Shown here: positions 16,543-25,752 of the stretch, in pieces
Layout of the letters: each line of letters begins with the position of its first letter
Position numbering within the stretch: the first letter of the stretch is position 1
Source: Rhizobium pisi
GTDB taxonomy: Bacteria > Pseudomonadota > Alphaproteobacteria > Rhizobiales > Rhizobiaceae
DNA: 56,022 nt
Assembly: GCF_003938655.1 (NCBI RefSeq)
Contig: NZ_RJJT01000033.1
Span: forward strand, 1 to 56,022
Reading direction: 5' to 3'
Notes under the pieces: model-generated
Told to the model about the DNA's origin: nothing
Databases searched by the model: none
Seen by the model: only the letters and a program-made list of their open reading frames with translations
Made by a program: the position numbers and the translations under genes

Positions 16543-19332
16543 ATGGCAAACGTCAGACAGCGCATCGTGCGGTTTCTCGCCTGGACGGTCGCGGCCGTCG
16601 TCACCCTTGCCGTCATCGCCATTGCCGCGGTTGCGCTGATCGTCTGGTGGCTGATCGAGCCGGATGCCGGCCAGTTCGGCCATGTCGAGGATGAGGCGAA
16701 GAAAGTCCATCGCACGGTCGAGGAATTCCCCGGGGCAGGCGAGCCTTACTTCGCGGCGATGGACAAGGGCCTGCTGCTGCCGCCGCCCGTCGGCGCCGAT
16801 TATCCCGCTGAGATCAAGGAGGTCGCAACCGCCACCGGGCTCGATCCGGAGGCCGTGCGCAAGGCGGCGATCCGCGGACAGAACGCCTGGATCGTCTGGA
16901 CCGGCGGCAACGACCGTTTCTGGGATTTCGCCGCCCGCGCGACGATCGGTTCCTTCGATCTCCTAAAGACCGTCTCCTCCTACCCGACGATGGCCTATGG
17001 CCGCGACAACCGCTTCCGCTATCTCGGGCTCGTCAACGAGCCCTGCTTCGACGCCCCGAAGAACGCCGATCCCGACCATTGGGGGCTGTGGCTCGATCAG
17101 CGCAAGAAGGACTGCGCGCCCGACAGTTTCGGCGGCAATGCCGAGGCCGATGCCCGCTATCCCGGTGTGCAGATCGGCTCGCGTGGGACGACGGTCAAGG
17201 TCAAGGGCGAAGATAAGAAAATCCCGGTCGGTTCCTATTACGGCGAGCCGACGGGCGTGATGGGCCTGCGTCTCTTCCCCAACCCCGATTTTGACAACAA
17301 GGCCGCCGAACATTGGGACGCGCTGCGCTACTACACCGATCCTTCCTATTACAACGACAAGGATCTCGTGCGTCCCTATCGCGTCGGCATGTCCTGCGCC
17401 TTCTGCCATGTCGGTCCCAATCCAATCAACCCGCCGAAGAATGTCGAGAGCCCGGAATTTTCTGAAATCTCCTCCAATCCCGGCGCCCAGTATTTCTGGG
17501 TCGACCGCATTTTCTTCTGGAACACCAAACCGCGCGCGACCCCTGGTGAACCGGCCCCGAACGAGGGGAATTTCCTCTTCCAGCTGTTCCACACGAACCC
17601 GCCGGGTTCGCTCGATACCTCGCTGGTCTCAAGCGATTACATGAACAACCCCCGCACGATGAATGCCGTCTACGACGTCCTGGAGCGGCTGCGCATCGGG
17701 GCGAAGACCGGCAAGGAAATCATCAAGGGAGACGAGAAGGACAACAAGCAGGCGCAGGATTATCCGCAGACCGCAGCCTTCGGCTCCCTCTACGACAAGA
17801 CGACCGGCACGGTCGCCTCGATGCGCGTCCTGAAGGACGGCGCCGATTCCGTCGGCACGCTCGGCGCTCTAAACCGAGTCTATCTCAATATCGGCCTTTT
17901 CAGCGAAGAATGGCTGCTGCATTTCCGCCCCTTCCTCGGCGGCCAGAAGATCTCGCCGATCCGCATTGCCGACGCCCAGAAGAACTCGGTCTACTGGCAG
18001 GCGACCGAAGCAATGACACCAGACATGGCGATATTCTTCCTGGTCGCGGCCCGCGCCGATCACCTGAAGGACACGCCGGTCGGAGAAAAGGTGCTCGAAG
18101 CGCGCGACCCGGCTGAGGTCGAGCGCGGAAAGATCGTCTTTGCCGAAAATTGCGCCGCCTGTCATTCGAGCAAGCAGCCGGTGCCGGCGCCGGAGCTCGG
18201 CGTCGATCAGGGCATCTGCGCCGGCGGCGGGTCCGGCCCGCATTATCGCGAATGCTGGGACCGCTATTGGGCCTGGGCGCAGTCGGATGCCTTCAAGCAA
18301 GGCATGGTCAAGCTCGTCACCGGAAAGGACGCGGACGGAAAGGATTTCCTCGACGGCAATTACCTGTCGACGGAACGGCGCGTGCCCATGGATGTCGTGC
18401 GCACCAATGCCTGCAGCGCGATCGCCACCAACGGGCTGTCGGGCGACATCTGGGACAATTTCACCTCCTCCACCTACAAGTCGCTGCCGCCGCCGCATGA
18501 GGTGACGGTCAATCATCCGGTTTCGGGCGCGGCAACGCCGCTGCAGGCGGCCGGCAACGGGCGCGGCTATCTCAGACCGCCCTCGCTCGTCAGCGTCTGG
18601 TCGACCGCACCCTTCCTGCTCAACAATTCCGTCGGCCACGAGGACAGCTATTACGGGAAGGACTACTACAATCAGGACTATGCTGGCGGCTACGGCGCCG
18701 GTCGCGGCACCGCCTGCCCGGCGGCGGATGCGAGCGATCCCTATCTGCCCTGCGTCGAAAACAGGCTTGGGGTTTTCGACCGGTCGATCCGCCAGATGCT
18801 CTCGCCGCAGACGCGCCGGATGGACAAGATGACCGAGGCGCCGGTGCCGGGCTATATCTACCGCACTAGCGCTCCCTCCTGCCTCATCGTGCCGCCGGGC
18901 TTCGTGCCCGACAAGGTGAAGCCCTTCACCGGCCTGCTGAACAAGGTCGCCGGCTGGGCCTTCAAGAAGGACGGCTCGATCACCATCGGCCCGTTCCCGG
19001 CCGGTTTCCCCGTCAATGCGCTGACCAATACCGAGCTGCTGCCCGACAATGACGAGGAAAGCAAATTCGCCAACTACAAGCGCCTGATCGCCAACGGTCC
19101 GGCGCTGATTGGAGCCTTCTCCGAGCTCGGCGGGCAATGCACGCCGGAGGAACTTGCTGATCCCGCCGTGCTCGCCAAAGCCGAGAAGGTGGTGCGCGAT
19201 ACCAAGCTCATCGACCGGCTGGTGGGCTTGAGCAAATGCCCTGACTATGTGGTCAACGGCGGGCATAGCTTCGGCGCTGCTCTCCCGCAATCGGACAAGA
19301 ATGCCCTGATTTCCTATCTGGAGCAGTTCTGA
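16543..19332 (+). CDS. Large membrane-anchored di-haem cytochrome c (929 aa)
   Basis: After an AGGAGGGGG ribosome site the protein starts with a transmembrane segment (residues 14-37). Two haem c motifs, CAFCH at 285-289 and CAACH at 537-541, lie in a periplasmic body almost twice as long as the other cytochromes of the operon. The C-terminal part keeps their APFLLNNSVGH-like block (compare PYLHNGSVPT) and the same type of ending (ISYLEQF versus MKTL), so it is a distant, enlarged relative. It carries several additional cysteines that could form disulfides. The following GMC gene starts two bases after its stop, suggesting a tight functional link. Confidence 0.78.
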   Translation: MANVRQRIVRFLAWTVAAVVTLAVIAIAAVALIVWWLIEPDAGQFGHVEDEAKKVHRTVEEFPGAGEPYFAAMDKGLLLPPPVGADYPAEIKEVATATGLDPEAVRKAAIRGQNAWIVWTGGNDRFWDFAARATIGSFDLLKTVSSYPTMAYGRDNRFRYLGLVNEPCFDAPKNADPDHWGLWLDQRKKDCAPDSFGGNAEADARYPGVQIGSRGTTVKVKGEDKKIPVGSYYGEPTGVMGLRLFPNPDFDNKAAEHWDALRYYTDPSYYNDKDLVRPYRVGMSCAFCHVGPNPINPPKNVESPEFSEISSNPGAQYFWVDRIFFWNTKPRATPGEPAPNEGNFLFQLFHTNPPGSLDTSLVSSDYMNNPRTMNAVYDVLERLRIGAKTGKEIIKGDEKDNKQAQDYPQTAAFGSLYDKTTGTVASMRVLKDGADSVGTLGALNRVYLNIGLFSEEWLLHFRPFLGGQKISPIRIADAQKNSVYWQATEAMTPDMAIFFLVAARADHLKDTPVGEKVLEARDPAEVERGKIVFAENCAACHSSKQPVPAPELGVDQGICAGGGSGPHYRECWDRYWAWAQSDAFKQGMVKLVTGKDADGKDFLDGNYLSTERRVPMDVVRTNACSAIATNGLSGDIWDNFTSSTYKSLPPPHEVTVNHPVSGAATPLQAAGNGRGYLRPPSLVSVWSTAPFLLNNSVGHEDSYYGKDYYNQDYAGGYGAGRGTACPAADASDPYLPCVENRLGVFDRSIRQMLSPQTRRMDKMTEAPVPGYIYRTSAPSCLIVPPGFVPDKVKPFTGLLNKVAGWAFKKDGSITIGPFPAGFPVNALTNTELLPDNDEESKFANYKRLIANGPALIGAFSELGGQCTPEELADPAVLAKAEKVVRDTKLIDRLVGLSKCPDYVVNGGHSFGAALPQSDKNALISYLEQF

Positions 19333-19334
19333 CG

Positions 19335-21143
19335 ATGTCCGGCGGGCCGACCCACGATTATATCGTCATCGGCAGCGGGGCGGGCGGCGCCGTTCTCGCC
19401 GCACGGCTGGCCGAAGAGGGGCGGACCGTGCTCGTCATCGAAGCCGGCGGCGATCCGCTGGCGAAGGCCGACGACGGCTCCGAGATGCCGCTTGCCGATG
19501 CCTGTCGCGTGCCGGCCTTTCATGCCTTTGCCTCGGAACATCCCGGCATGGCCGAGAACCATTGGGTGCGCCACTACGAAAATCAGGAAATGCAGGAGCG
19601 CGACTGGCGCTACAGCAAAGAAAAGGACGGTGTGCTTTATCCGCGTGTGCGCGGGCTCGGCGGCTGCACCGCCCATCATGCGATGATCATCGTGCGGCCC
19701 AATCATTGCGACTGGAACCACATCTTTGCGATCACCGGCGACGAGAGCTGGAAGGCCTCGCACATGCAGGGTTATTTCGAGCGCATCGAGCGCTGCCGCT
19801 ACCGCTTCTTCCTGTGGCGGTGGCTCGCCGCAATAACGGGCCTCAATCCGACGGGCCACGGATGGTGGGGGTGGATGACGACGGAGCGGGCCCTGCCGCT
19901 CAGGGTCCTGCGCGACTGGCCCCTGTGGCGGGCGCTGCTGCGCAGCGTTGGTGCTGCTGCCGACGCCTTCGGCAAACGGGGCTCGGACTGGGAGATGACC
20001 GAGGTCGACCCGAACGACAATCGCAACTGGAACATTGGCGCCTGCGGCGTGCGCATCACACCGCTTTCGACGCGCCGCCACACCAGGCACGGGCCGCGCG
20101 AGCGGCTGCTCGACGTGATGAAGCGGTACCCCGACCGACTGTCGCTTCGCCTCAACACCACGGTTACGCGCATCGAATTCGACGGCAAGCGGGCGGTGGC
20201 GGTTCGCTGCATCACCGAGGAGGGGCGCGAGGAGGTCATTCGGGCGGGCCGTGAGATCATCCTGGCGGGCGGCGCCTTCGCCTCGCCGCAGCTTCTGATG
20301 CTGTCGGGCATCGGCGATCCCGCCCATCTCCGCAAACACAAGATTCATGTCGTCGAAGCGCTTCAAGGCGTCGGGCGGAACCTGCAGGACCGCTACGAGG
20401 TCGGCGTCGTCAGCCGGGTGAACGAACCCTGGTCGGCGCTCAAGGGCGTCACCTATACCAGACGAGATGCCCATTACCGGCGGTGGCGCTGGTTCCGCAT
20501 CGGCAACTATACGAGCAACGGCGTCATGTTTTCCCTGACGCTCAAGTCTAGCGACACGCTGAGCGAACCGGACCTGCACTGTTTTTCGCTGCTGGCCGAT
20601 TTCCGCGGCTATTATCCCGGTTATTCCAAGCGCATCCGCAAGCCGGATTACATGACCTGGGCGATCCTCAAGGCCTATACCGAAAACCAGGGTGGCACGG
20701 TGCGGCTTCGAAGCGCCGATCCCGCGGCCCTGCCTGCCGTCGTCTTTCATTCCTTCTTCGAGGGAACCGGCAATTACGACCTCGATCTCGATGCCGTCGT
20801 CCATGCCATCCGCTTCGTCAGGAAGATCAACGATGCGATGGACGATCTCATCGCATGCGAAGAGGAGCCCGGCCGGCAGAACGAGAGCGACGAGGCGCTT
20901 CGCCGCTATGTCGCCGAAAACGCCTGGGGCCATCATGCCTGCGGCACCTGCGCCATCGGCCCCCGCGAAAGTGGCGGCGTGCTCGACAGCCGCTTCAAGG
21001 TGCACGGCATCGAAGGCCTGCGCGTCGTCGATGCTTCCGTCTTCCCCCGCATTCCCGGCTACTTCCTTGCCACCGCCGTCTACATGATCGCGGAGAAGGC
21101 GGCCGACGTCATTCTCGCCGATAGCCGACTGGAAACACTGTGA
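19335..21143 (+). CDS. GMC-family FAD-dependent oxidoreductase
   Basis: The N-terminal IVIGSGAGGAVLAARLAEEG is a classical FAD-binding fold and the GGAFASPQLLMLSGIG segment is the GMC signature 2. Near the C-terminus NAWGHHACGTCAIG holds the catalytic His. The usual second Asn/His in the NPxxT motif is replaced by the sequence FPRIPGYFLATAVYM, a variant that may mark a distinct subfamily. Family members oxidise alcohols, sterols or sugars. No signal sequence is visible, which is odd beside periplasmic cytochromes, although it could sit on the inner membrane face or be exported with a partner. The 602-residue gene overlaps the patatin start by four bases. Confidence 0.87.
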   Translation: MSGGPTHDYIVIGSGAGGAVLAARLAEEGRTVLVIEAGGDPLAKADDGSEMPLADACRVPAFHAFASEHPGMAENHWVRHYENQEMQERDWRYSKEKDGVLYPRVRGLGGCTAHHAMIIVRPNHCDWNHIFAITGDESWKASHMQGYFERIERCRYRFFLWRWLAAITGLNPTGHGWWGWMTTERALPLRVLRDWPLWRALLRSVGAAADAFGKRGSDWEMTEVDPNDNRNWNIGACGVRITPLSTRRHTRHGPRERLLDVMKRYPDRLSLRLNTTVTRIEFDGKRAVAVRCITEEGREEVIRAGREIILAGGAFASPQLLMLSGIGDPAHLRKHKIHVVEALQGVGRNLQDRYEVGVVSRVNEPWSALKGVTYTRRDAHYRRWRWFRIGNYTSNGVMFSLTLKSSDTLSEPDLHCFSLLADFRGYYPGYSKRIRKPDYMTWAILKAYTENQGGTVRLRSADPAALPAVVFHSFFEGTGNYDLDLDAVVHAIRFVRKINDAMDDLIACEEEPGRQNESDEALRRYVAENAWGHHACGTCAIGPRESGGVLDSRFKVHGIEGLRVVDASVFPRIPGYFLATAVYMIAEKAADVILADSRLETL

Positions 21144-24031
21144 TGAACGAACACCCCACCCATCGGGAAGCCAGCATCTACAATTGGCTCGGCGAGCACG
21201 TCCGCGGCTTCGTTCGATGGTGGCGGGAATTCGATGCCTGGCTGAACCAGCCGCTGCCGAAGGGGCGGGGCCTCGCCTGGCGATGGCTCGCTCCCGACGG
21301 CTACGCCTGGTTCGTGCCGGTGCTTGCGGGCATTCTAACCCTTGCCATGGCGCTCGGCCCGACCGTCGAGATGCGCTGGGGCAATCTCGGCCTGCTCGCG
21401 ATCGGATTCGCGCTTCTTTTCCTGCTGCATGCGGTGGCCTGCCGCCAGGCGCTCTTCAACCAGTATCTGCTCGCTGGACAGCTCGTCATCCTTGCGGCCC
21501 TTGCCGTGCTTCTGCTCATCGATTCACGCCCTGAAACCTACGGCATGATGACGGCACGGCCCCGCCTGCATGTCGGCGTCGCCATCGTCTGCGCGCTCGT
21601 TCTCGCGCTGCCGGCGGCCTGGCTGCTGGCATCGAGCCTGTTCCGCTCCAATGCAGGTGGCGGGCTTGCCGACAGTCTGCCGAAGGTCGAGCTCTTCCTG
21701 CCCAAGAACCGCTACGATTTTATGGGCCGCGGACCGATTGCCGCGCTGGCGTCGGCCTTGTTCATCGCGCCGATCCGCTATCCGGTCGAGCTGCTTCTGC
21801 CCGGATCGCTTCTCACTCTGTTCGTGCCGGACCACTATCTCGGCTACGCCTTCTACGTGACGGCCGCCGTCGCATGGTTCGCCCTTTTCCTCGGCATCCT
21901 GTTCGACCGGCTGATGGAAATCCTGCAGACGGTCGGGCGTCTCTTCTTCATCGGCCCGCAGCGGGTCATCAGCATTCTCGTCATCGTTGTCGCGGTGCTT
22001 CGCCTCGCCGATGTTCATTACATCACCTATCTCTTCAACGCCGGCTCAAAAGGCTACGGCAACACGACGCTCATGCGCTATATCGCCTTCGCCTATGCCG
22101 TTGCCTGGTACTACGGCTTCTGGTGCGATCACTTCGTCGCGCGCCGGCTCATGCGCCTCATGGACAAGGAGCGGCAAACGATCACGCCGGTCCAGATCGC
22201 TTACGATTATGAGGGCAGCGAGACCTTGAGCACGGTCCAAAACAAGGGCCGGACGATCGCGCTGCATGGCGCGGGACGCTTGAAGATCGAGGGCCGCTAC
22301 GAGGATCGATATCAGCGGCAGACCAAAGCCACGTCGAACCGGGCGATCCAGTTCATGACGCCGGCGGAATTGCTCGCGCAGTTTCGCGCACAGCTCGAGC
22401 GCCTGCCCGCCGAGCAAGCTCCAACGGGAGATCTGCTCGCGAGCCTGCGCAACTTCCAGCGCTCGACGCTCGTCTATCCCGCCCTCGTCGGCTTTGTGGC
22501 CTATCTTCTGATCGGCGGTCCCGCCGCCTTCAGCTTCCTGCGGGCGATCCAGCCGCCGGAACTTGCGATCCGCTCCGAGCGGCATGTGGGCAAGCAACCG
22601 GCAGCGCTCTTGTTCGAAAGCGGCTGGGCCAATGGCGGCTGCGCAGCCCTCGAGCCCACGACGCCGAGAATTGCCGTCGTCGCTTCCGGCGGCGGCACGC
22701 GCGCGGCGATCTACACGGCCTCGCTGCTGCGGGGGCTGGCCGAGCAGGACCAGATCTGCAACGTCGTCCTGGTCAGCGGCGTCTCGGGCGGCAGCGCCGC
22801 GCTCGGCTATTTCGCGCTTCACGAGCAGGAGCTTCGCCGGCCGCGCGGCACCTTGGACGTCAAGGCATGGGATGATTTCTCGCAGGCCATGGCGCTGCCC
22901 TTCATCGAACAGGTGATCGATGGGGCGAGCGACATGCGTTTCGCCTTCGGGCGCTGGCATTGGGCGTCCTCGGCCTGCCGCGAAGCCAAGATGCCGGATC
23001 AAGGGACCAACGGCTGGACCCTGGCGCGTTCAAGATTGGGCGCTATCCTCGCCGAATCCTTCGTTTGCGAGATGGGCGCTGCAACGATGGAGGCGCCATC
23101 CTTCGGTCTGATGCTCAACACCGCGATTGTCGGATCTTTTTCCGATGACGGCCCGTCTTCCAACAACAGCCCTTTCTGCGAGGTCGATCCGAAGCTTTCG
23201 CTGCCCGAGAAGGCGACGCGCTGCCGCCAATTCCTGGATGCCGCGCAAGCCGGTGGGCGGCTGGTGCTGACCAACCTCGCCGCGCCCAAGCCTCCGCCTG
23301 ATGATGGATCGCTGCACATGCAGCTCGTCACGCTCGACAATGCCGATATATCGATCGGGCGCGCCGCGGCGCTCAGCGCAAACTTTCCGCCGGTCTTTCC
23401 CGATGCCGCGATCGATATCGCGACCCCCGGCGAAAAGGGGAAACGATACTGGGTGACCGATGGCGGAGCGGTCGAAAACCGCGGCGCCATGACGCTCTAC
23501 TATTCCATCCGCGATGCGTTCCGATCGGCGCCGCAGGCGCTGCCGCCGCTGCATGTCGTCATCGCCGATGTCTCGGCCTCGGCCGGTCGCTACAGCGAGA
23601 GTTTCGGTTTCGGCTCGGTGCTCGGCGCCGGAGGACAGCTGGGCCTCGGTCTGGAAACGGAGCTTCGCGCGGCGATCGAGAAACTCTACTGCGATCACAA
23701 TTCCGAAGTCCGCATCCACGAGATCACCATGCCGCGCGTCTATCGGGATGGCGGGATCGGAACGCATTGGCTGCTTCCGAACTCGCTCTCCTTCACCAAT
23801 CCGGACAAGTCGTCGGAGACCAAGATCCTGTCTGCCCGGGACGTCGAAACGCTGGTGCTGGCGCTGCACAGCGATGTGACGGAACCCTATGAGGACGACG
23901 CCGCTGCCAGGTCGGTCAAGGCTTGGGCTGAGCAGGACAAGGTCGCAAAGCACGACGAAAACTGGAAAGAACTGCTCGCCGCCCTTGCGGCAAAGCAGGG
24001 CGGACGAGGAATGTCCTGCGCGCCTCGCTGA
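21140..24031 (+). CDS. Multi-pass membrane protein with patatin-like lipase domain
   Basis: The first half (to about residue 480) contains roughly eight hydrophobic helices; the second half is a patatin-type phospholipase. The oxyanion-hole motif SGGGTRA lies near residue 515, the nucleophile S549 in GVSGGS, and the catalytic D774 in TDGGA. Patatins are lipid acyl hydrolases with a Ser-Asp dyad. The membrane-embedded fusion form is unusual in size (963 residues) and suggests that substrate is released from the lipid bilayer. It is the last gene of the operon, overlapping the GMC stop at 21140-21143. Nearby enzymes point to lipid or other hydrophobic compounds as pathway substrate, which is inference. 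Confidence 0.82.
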   Translation: MMNEHPTHREASIYNWLGEHVRGFVRWWREFDAWLNQPLPKGRGLAWRWLAPDGYAWFVPVLAGILTLAMALGPTVEMRWGNLGLLAIGFALLFLLHAVACRQALFNQYLLAGQLVILAALAVLLLIDSRPETYGMMTARPRLHVGVAIVCALVLALPAAWLLASSLFRSNAGGGLADSLPKVELFLPKNRYDFMGRGPIAALASALFIAPIRYPVELLLPGSLLTLFVPDHYLGYAFYVTAAVAWFALFLGILFDRLMEILQTVGRLFFIGPQRVISILVIVVAVLRLADVHYITYLFNAGSKGYGNTTLMRYIAFAYAVAWYYGFWCDHFVARRLMRLMDKERQTITPVQIAYDYEGSETLSTVQNKGRTIALHGAGRLKIEGRYEDRYQRQTKATSNRAIQFMTPAELLAQFRAQLERLPAEQAPTGDLLASLRNFQRSTLVYPALVGFVAYLLIGGPAAFSFLRAIQPPELAIRSERHVGKQPAALLFESGWANGGCAALEPTTPRIAVVASGGGTRAAIYTASLLRGLAEQDQICNVVLVSGVSGGSAALGYFALHEQELRRPRGTLDVKAWDDFSQAMALPFIEQVIDGASDMRFAFGRWHWASSACREAKMPDQGTNGWTLARSRLGAILAESFVCEMGAATMEAPSFGLMLNTAIVGSFSDDGPSSNNSPFCEVDPKLSLPEKATRCRQFLDAAQAGGRLVLTNLAAPKPPPDDGSLHMQLVTLDNADISIGRAAALSANFPPVFPDAAIDIATPGEKGKRYWVTDGGAVENRGAMTLYYSIRDAFRSAPQALPPLHVVIADVSASAGRYSESFGFGSVLGAGGQLGLGLETELRAAIEKLYCDHNSEVRIHEITMPRVYRDGGIGTHWLLPNSLSFTNPDKSSETKILSARDVETLVLALHSDVTEPYEDDAAARSVKAWAEQDKVAKHDENWKELLAALAAKQGGRGMSCAPR

Positions 24032-24086
24032 GGGGACGAACGCGCAGAACGGCTATATCCGCCCTTCGGCGACCGGGTTGCCGGCC

Positions 24087-25541
24087 TCAGGCGATGCCGC
24101 CGAGGCAGACATATTTGATTTCGGTGAATTCCTCGATGCCGTATTTCGAGCCTTCGCGGCCGAGGCCGGAGAGCTTGACGCCGCCGAAGGGAGCTTCGGC
24201 CGTCGAGATCAGCCCGGTATTGACGCCGACCATGCCGTATTCCAGCGCTTCGGCGACCCGGAAAACACGGGAAAGATCCTTGGCGTAGAAATAGGAAGCG
24301 AGGCCGAACTCGGTGTCATTGGCCTGGGCGATCACGTCGGCCTCATCCTTGAAGCGGAAGAGCGGCGCCACCGGTCCGAACGTTTCTTCCCTGGCAACGG
24401 TCATGGCAGGGGTGACGTCGGCGAGCACGGTCGCCTCATAGAAGCGTCCGCCGAGCCGATGGCGATGACCGCCGGCAATGACGCGGCCGCCCTTGGAAAT
24501 CGCATCGGCGACATGCTCCTCGACCTTGGCAAGGGCGGCTTCGTCGATCAGCGGGCCGAGATTGATGCCTTCGTCGAAGCCGTTGCCGGTCTTCAGAGCG
24601 CCGACCGCCTTCGACAGCTTCTCGGCAAAGGCATCGTAGACACCCTCCTGCACATAGAGCCGGTTGGCGCAGACACAGGTCTGGCCGTTGTTGCGGTATT
24701 TGGCGATCAGCGCGCCTTCGACAGCGGCATCGAGATCGGCGTCATCGAACACGATGAAAGGCGCGTTGCCGCCGAGCTCCAGTCCGAGCTTCTTGATGGT
24801 CGGCGCGCTCTGCCGGTAAAGCTCGGCGCCGACTTCGGTCGAACCGGTGAAGGTCAGCTTGCGCACGATGGGGCTTGCGGTCATTTCGCCGCCAATGGCG
24901 CGCGCCGATCCGGTCAACACGCTGAAGAGGCCCTTGGGAAAACCGGCGCGTTCGGCGAGGATGGCAATCGCGATCGCCGAGAAAGGCGTCTGCGAGGCCG
25001 GCTTCAGCACCATGGCGCAGCCGGCGGCAAAGGCCGGTCCCGCCTTGCGGGTGATCATCGCATTCGGGAAATTCCAGGGGGTGATGGCGGCAACGACGCC
25101 GATCGGCTGCTTCATGACAAGGATGCGCTTGTCCTTCTGGTGGCCGGGAACGATGTCGCCATAGACGCGCCGCGCTTCCTCGGCAAACCATTCGATGAAG
25201 CTCGCGCCATAGGCGATCTCGCCCTTGGCCTCGGCAAGCGGCTTGCCCTGCTCAGCCGTCAGGATGCGGCCGAGATCGTCCTGATTTGCCATCATCAGCT
25301 CGAACCAGCGCCGCAGGATCACCGAGCGCTCCTTGGCGGTGCGGGCGGCCCATTCCTTCTGCGCGACCTCGGCTGCGGCAATCGCCGCCCTGGTCTCGGC
25401 AGCACCCAGCATGGGAACGTGGCCGATGATCTCGCCGGTCGCCGGATTGTCGACCTTGATCGCGTTGGATGGATCGGCCTCTATCCAGTCGCCGCCGACC
25501 AGCGCGGCCTGCCGGAACAATGTTGCGTCCTTCAATTCCAT
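24087..25541 (-). CDS. gabD: NAD(P)-dependent succinate-semialdehyde dehydrogenase-like enzyme
   Basis: The 484-residue protein is a complete aldehyde dehydrogenase with the catalytic E255 in LELGGNAP and C289 in GQTCVCANR. The sequence ITPWNFPNAMITRKAGPA and overall length match GabD-type enzymes, which oxidise succinate semialdehyde to succinate in GABA breakdown. Substrate assignment by family resemblance is good but not certain; glutarate semialdehyde or similar aldehydes are possible. It lies downstream of the dipeptide-type transporter operon on the same strand, separated by 211 bases that contain a hairpin, so it is probably transcribed separately with limited read-through. Confidence 0.85.
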   Translation of the reverse strand: MELKDATLFRQAALVGGDWIEADPSNAIKVDNPATGEIIGHVPMLGAAETRAAIAAAEVAQKEWAARTAKERSVILRRWFELMMANQDDLGRILTAEQGKPLAEAKGEIAYGASFIEWFAEEARRVYGDIVPGHQKDKRILVMKQPIGVVAAITPWNFPNAMITRKAGPAFAAGCAMVLKPASQTPFSAIAIAILAERAGFPKGLFSVLTGSARAIGGEMTASPIVRKLTFTGSTEVGAELYRQSAPTIKKLGLELGGNAPFIVFDDADLDAAVEGALIAKYRNNGQTCVCANRLYVQEGVYDAFAEKLSKAVGALKTGNGFDEGINLGPLIDEAALAKVEEHVADAISKGGRVIAGGHRHRLGGRFYEATVLADVTPAMTVAREETFGPVAPLFRFKDEADVIAQANDTEFGLASYFYAKDLSRVFRVAEALEYGMVGVNTGLISTAEAPFGGVKLSGLGREGSKYGIEEFTEIKYVCLGGIA

Positions 25542-25629
25542 GACTGTCTCCTCAGATAGACCGTTTCCGTTTTCTTCGAGTCACGGGGATGCTCTATCTC
25601 TTTTCGCCTTTGCGCAATTGCGGACTTGA

Positions 25630-25648
25630 AAAACTGCTGCGCAGTTTT
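25630..25648 (-). terminator. Hairpin terminator after the ABC transporter operon
   Basis: AAAACTGC (25630-25637) and GCAGTTTT (25641-25648) form a perfect eight-base stem with a three-base loop and A/T runs on both sides, so it can terminate transcription in either direction. It lies between the last transporter gene and the aldehyde dehydrogenase gene. Confidence 0.55.
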
Positions 25649-25752
25649 GCGGGATTATTGTCGCCACGCCGCAGGGAGCGGGCGGTTCGCCAACAGACTA
25701 CCACGTTCGAACCAGGATTTGGGGGAAGGCCGGCGTCGAACCGTCCGTGGGT

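Noticed and set aside
23889..25559. 556-codon plus-strand frame over the aldehyde dehydrogenase region
   Set aside because: It is antisense to a complete aldehyde dehydrogenase with catalytic residues; its composition is low-complexity.
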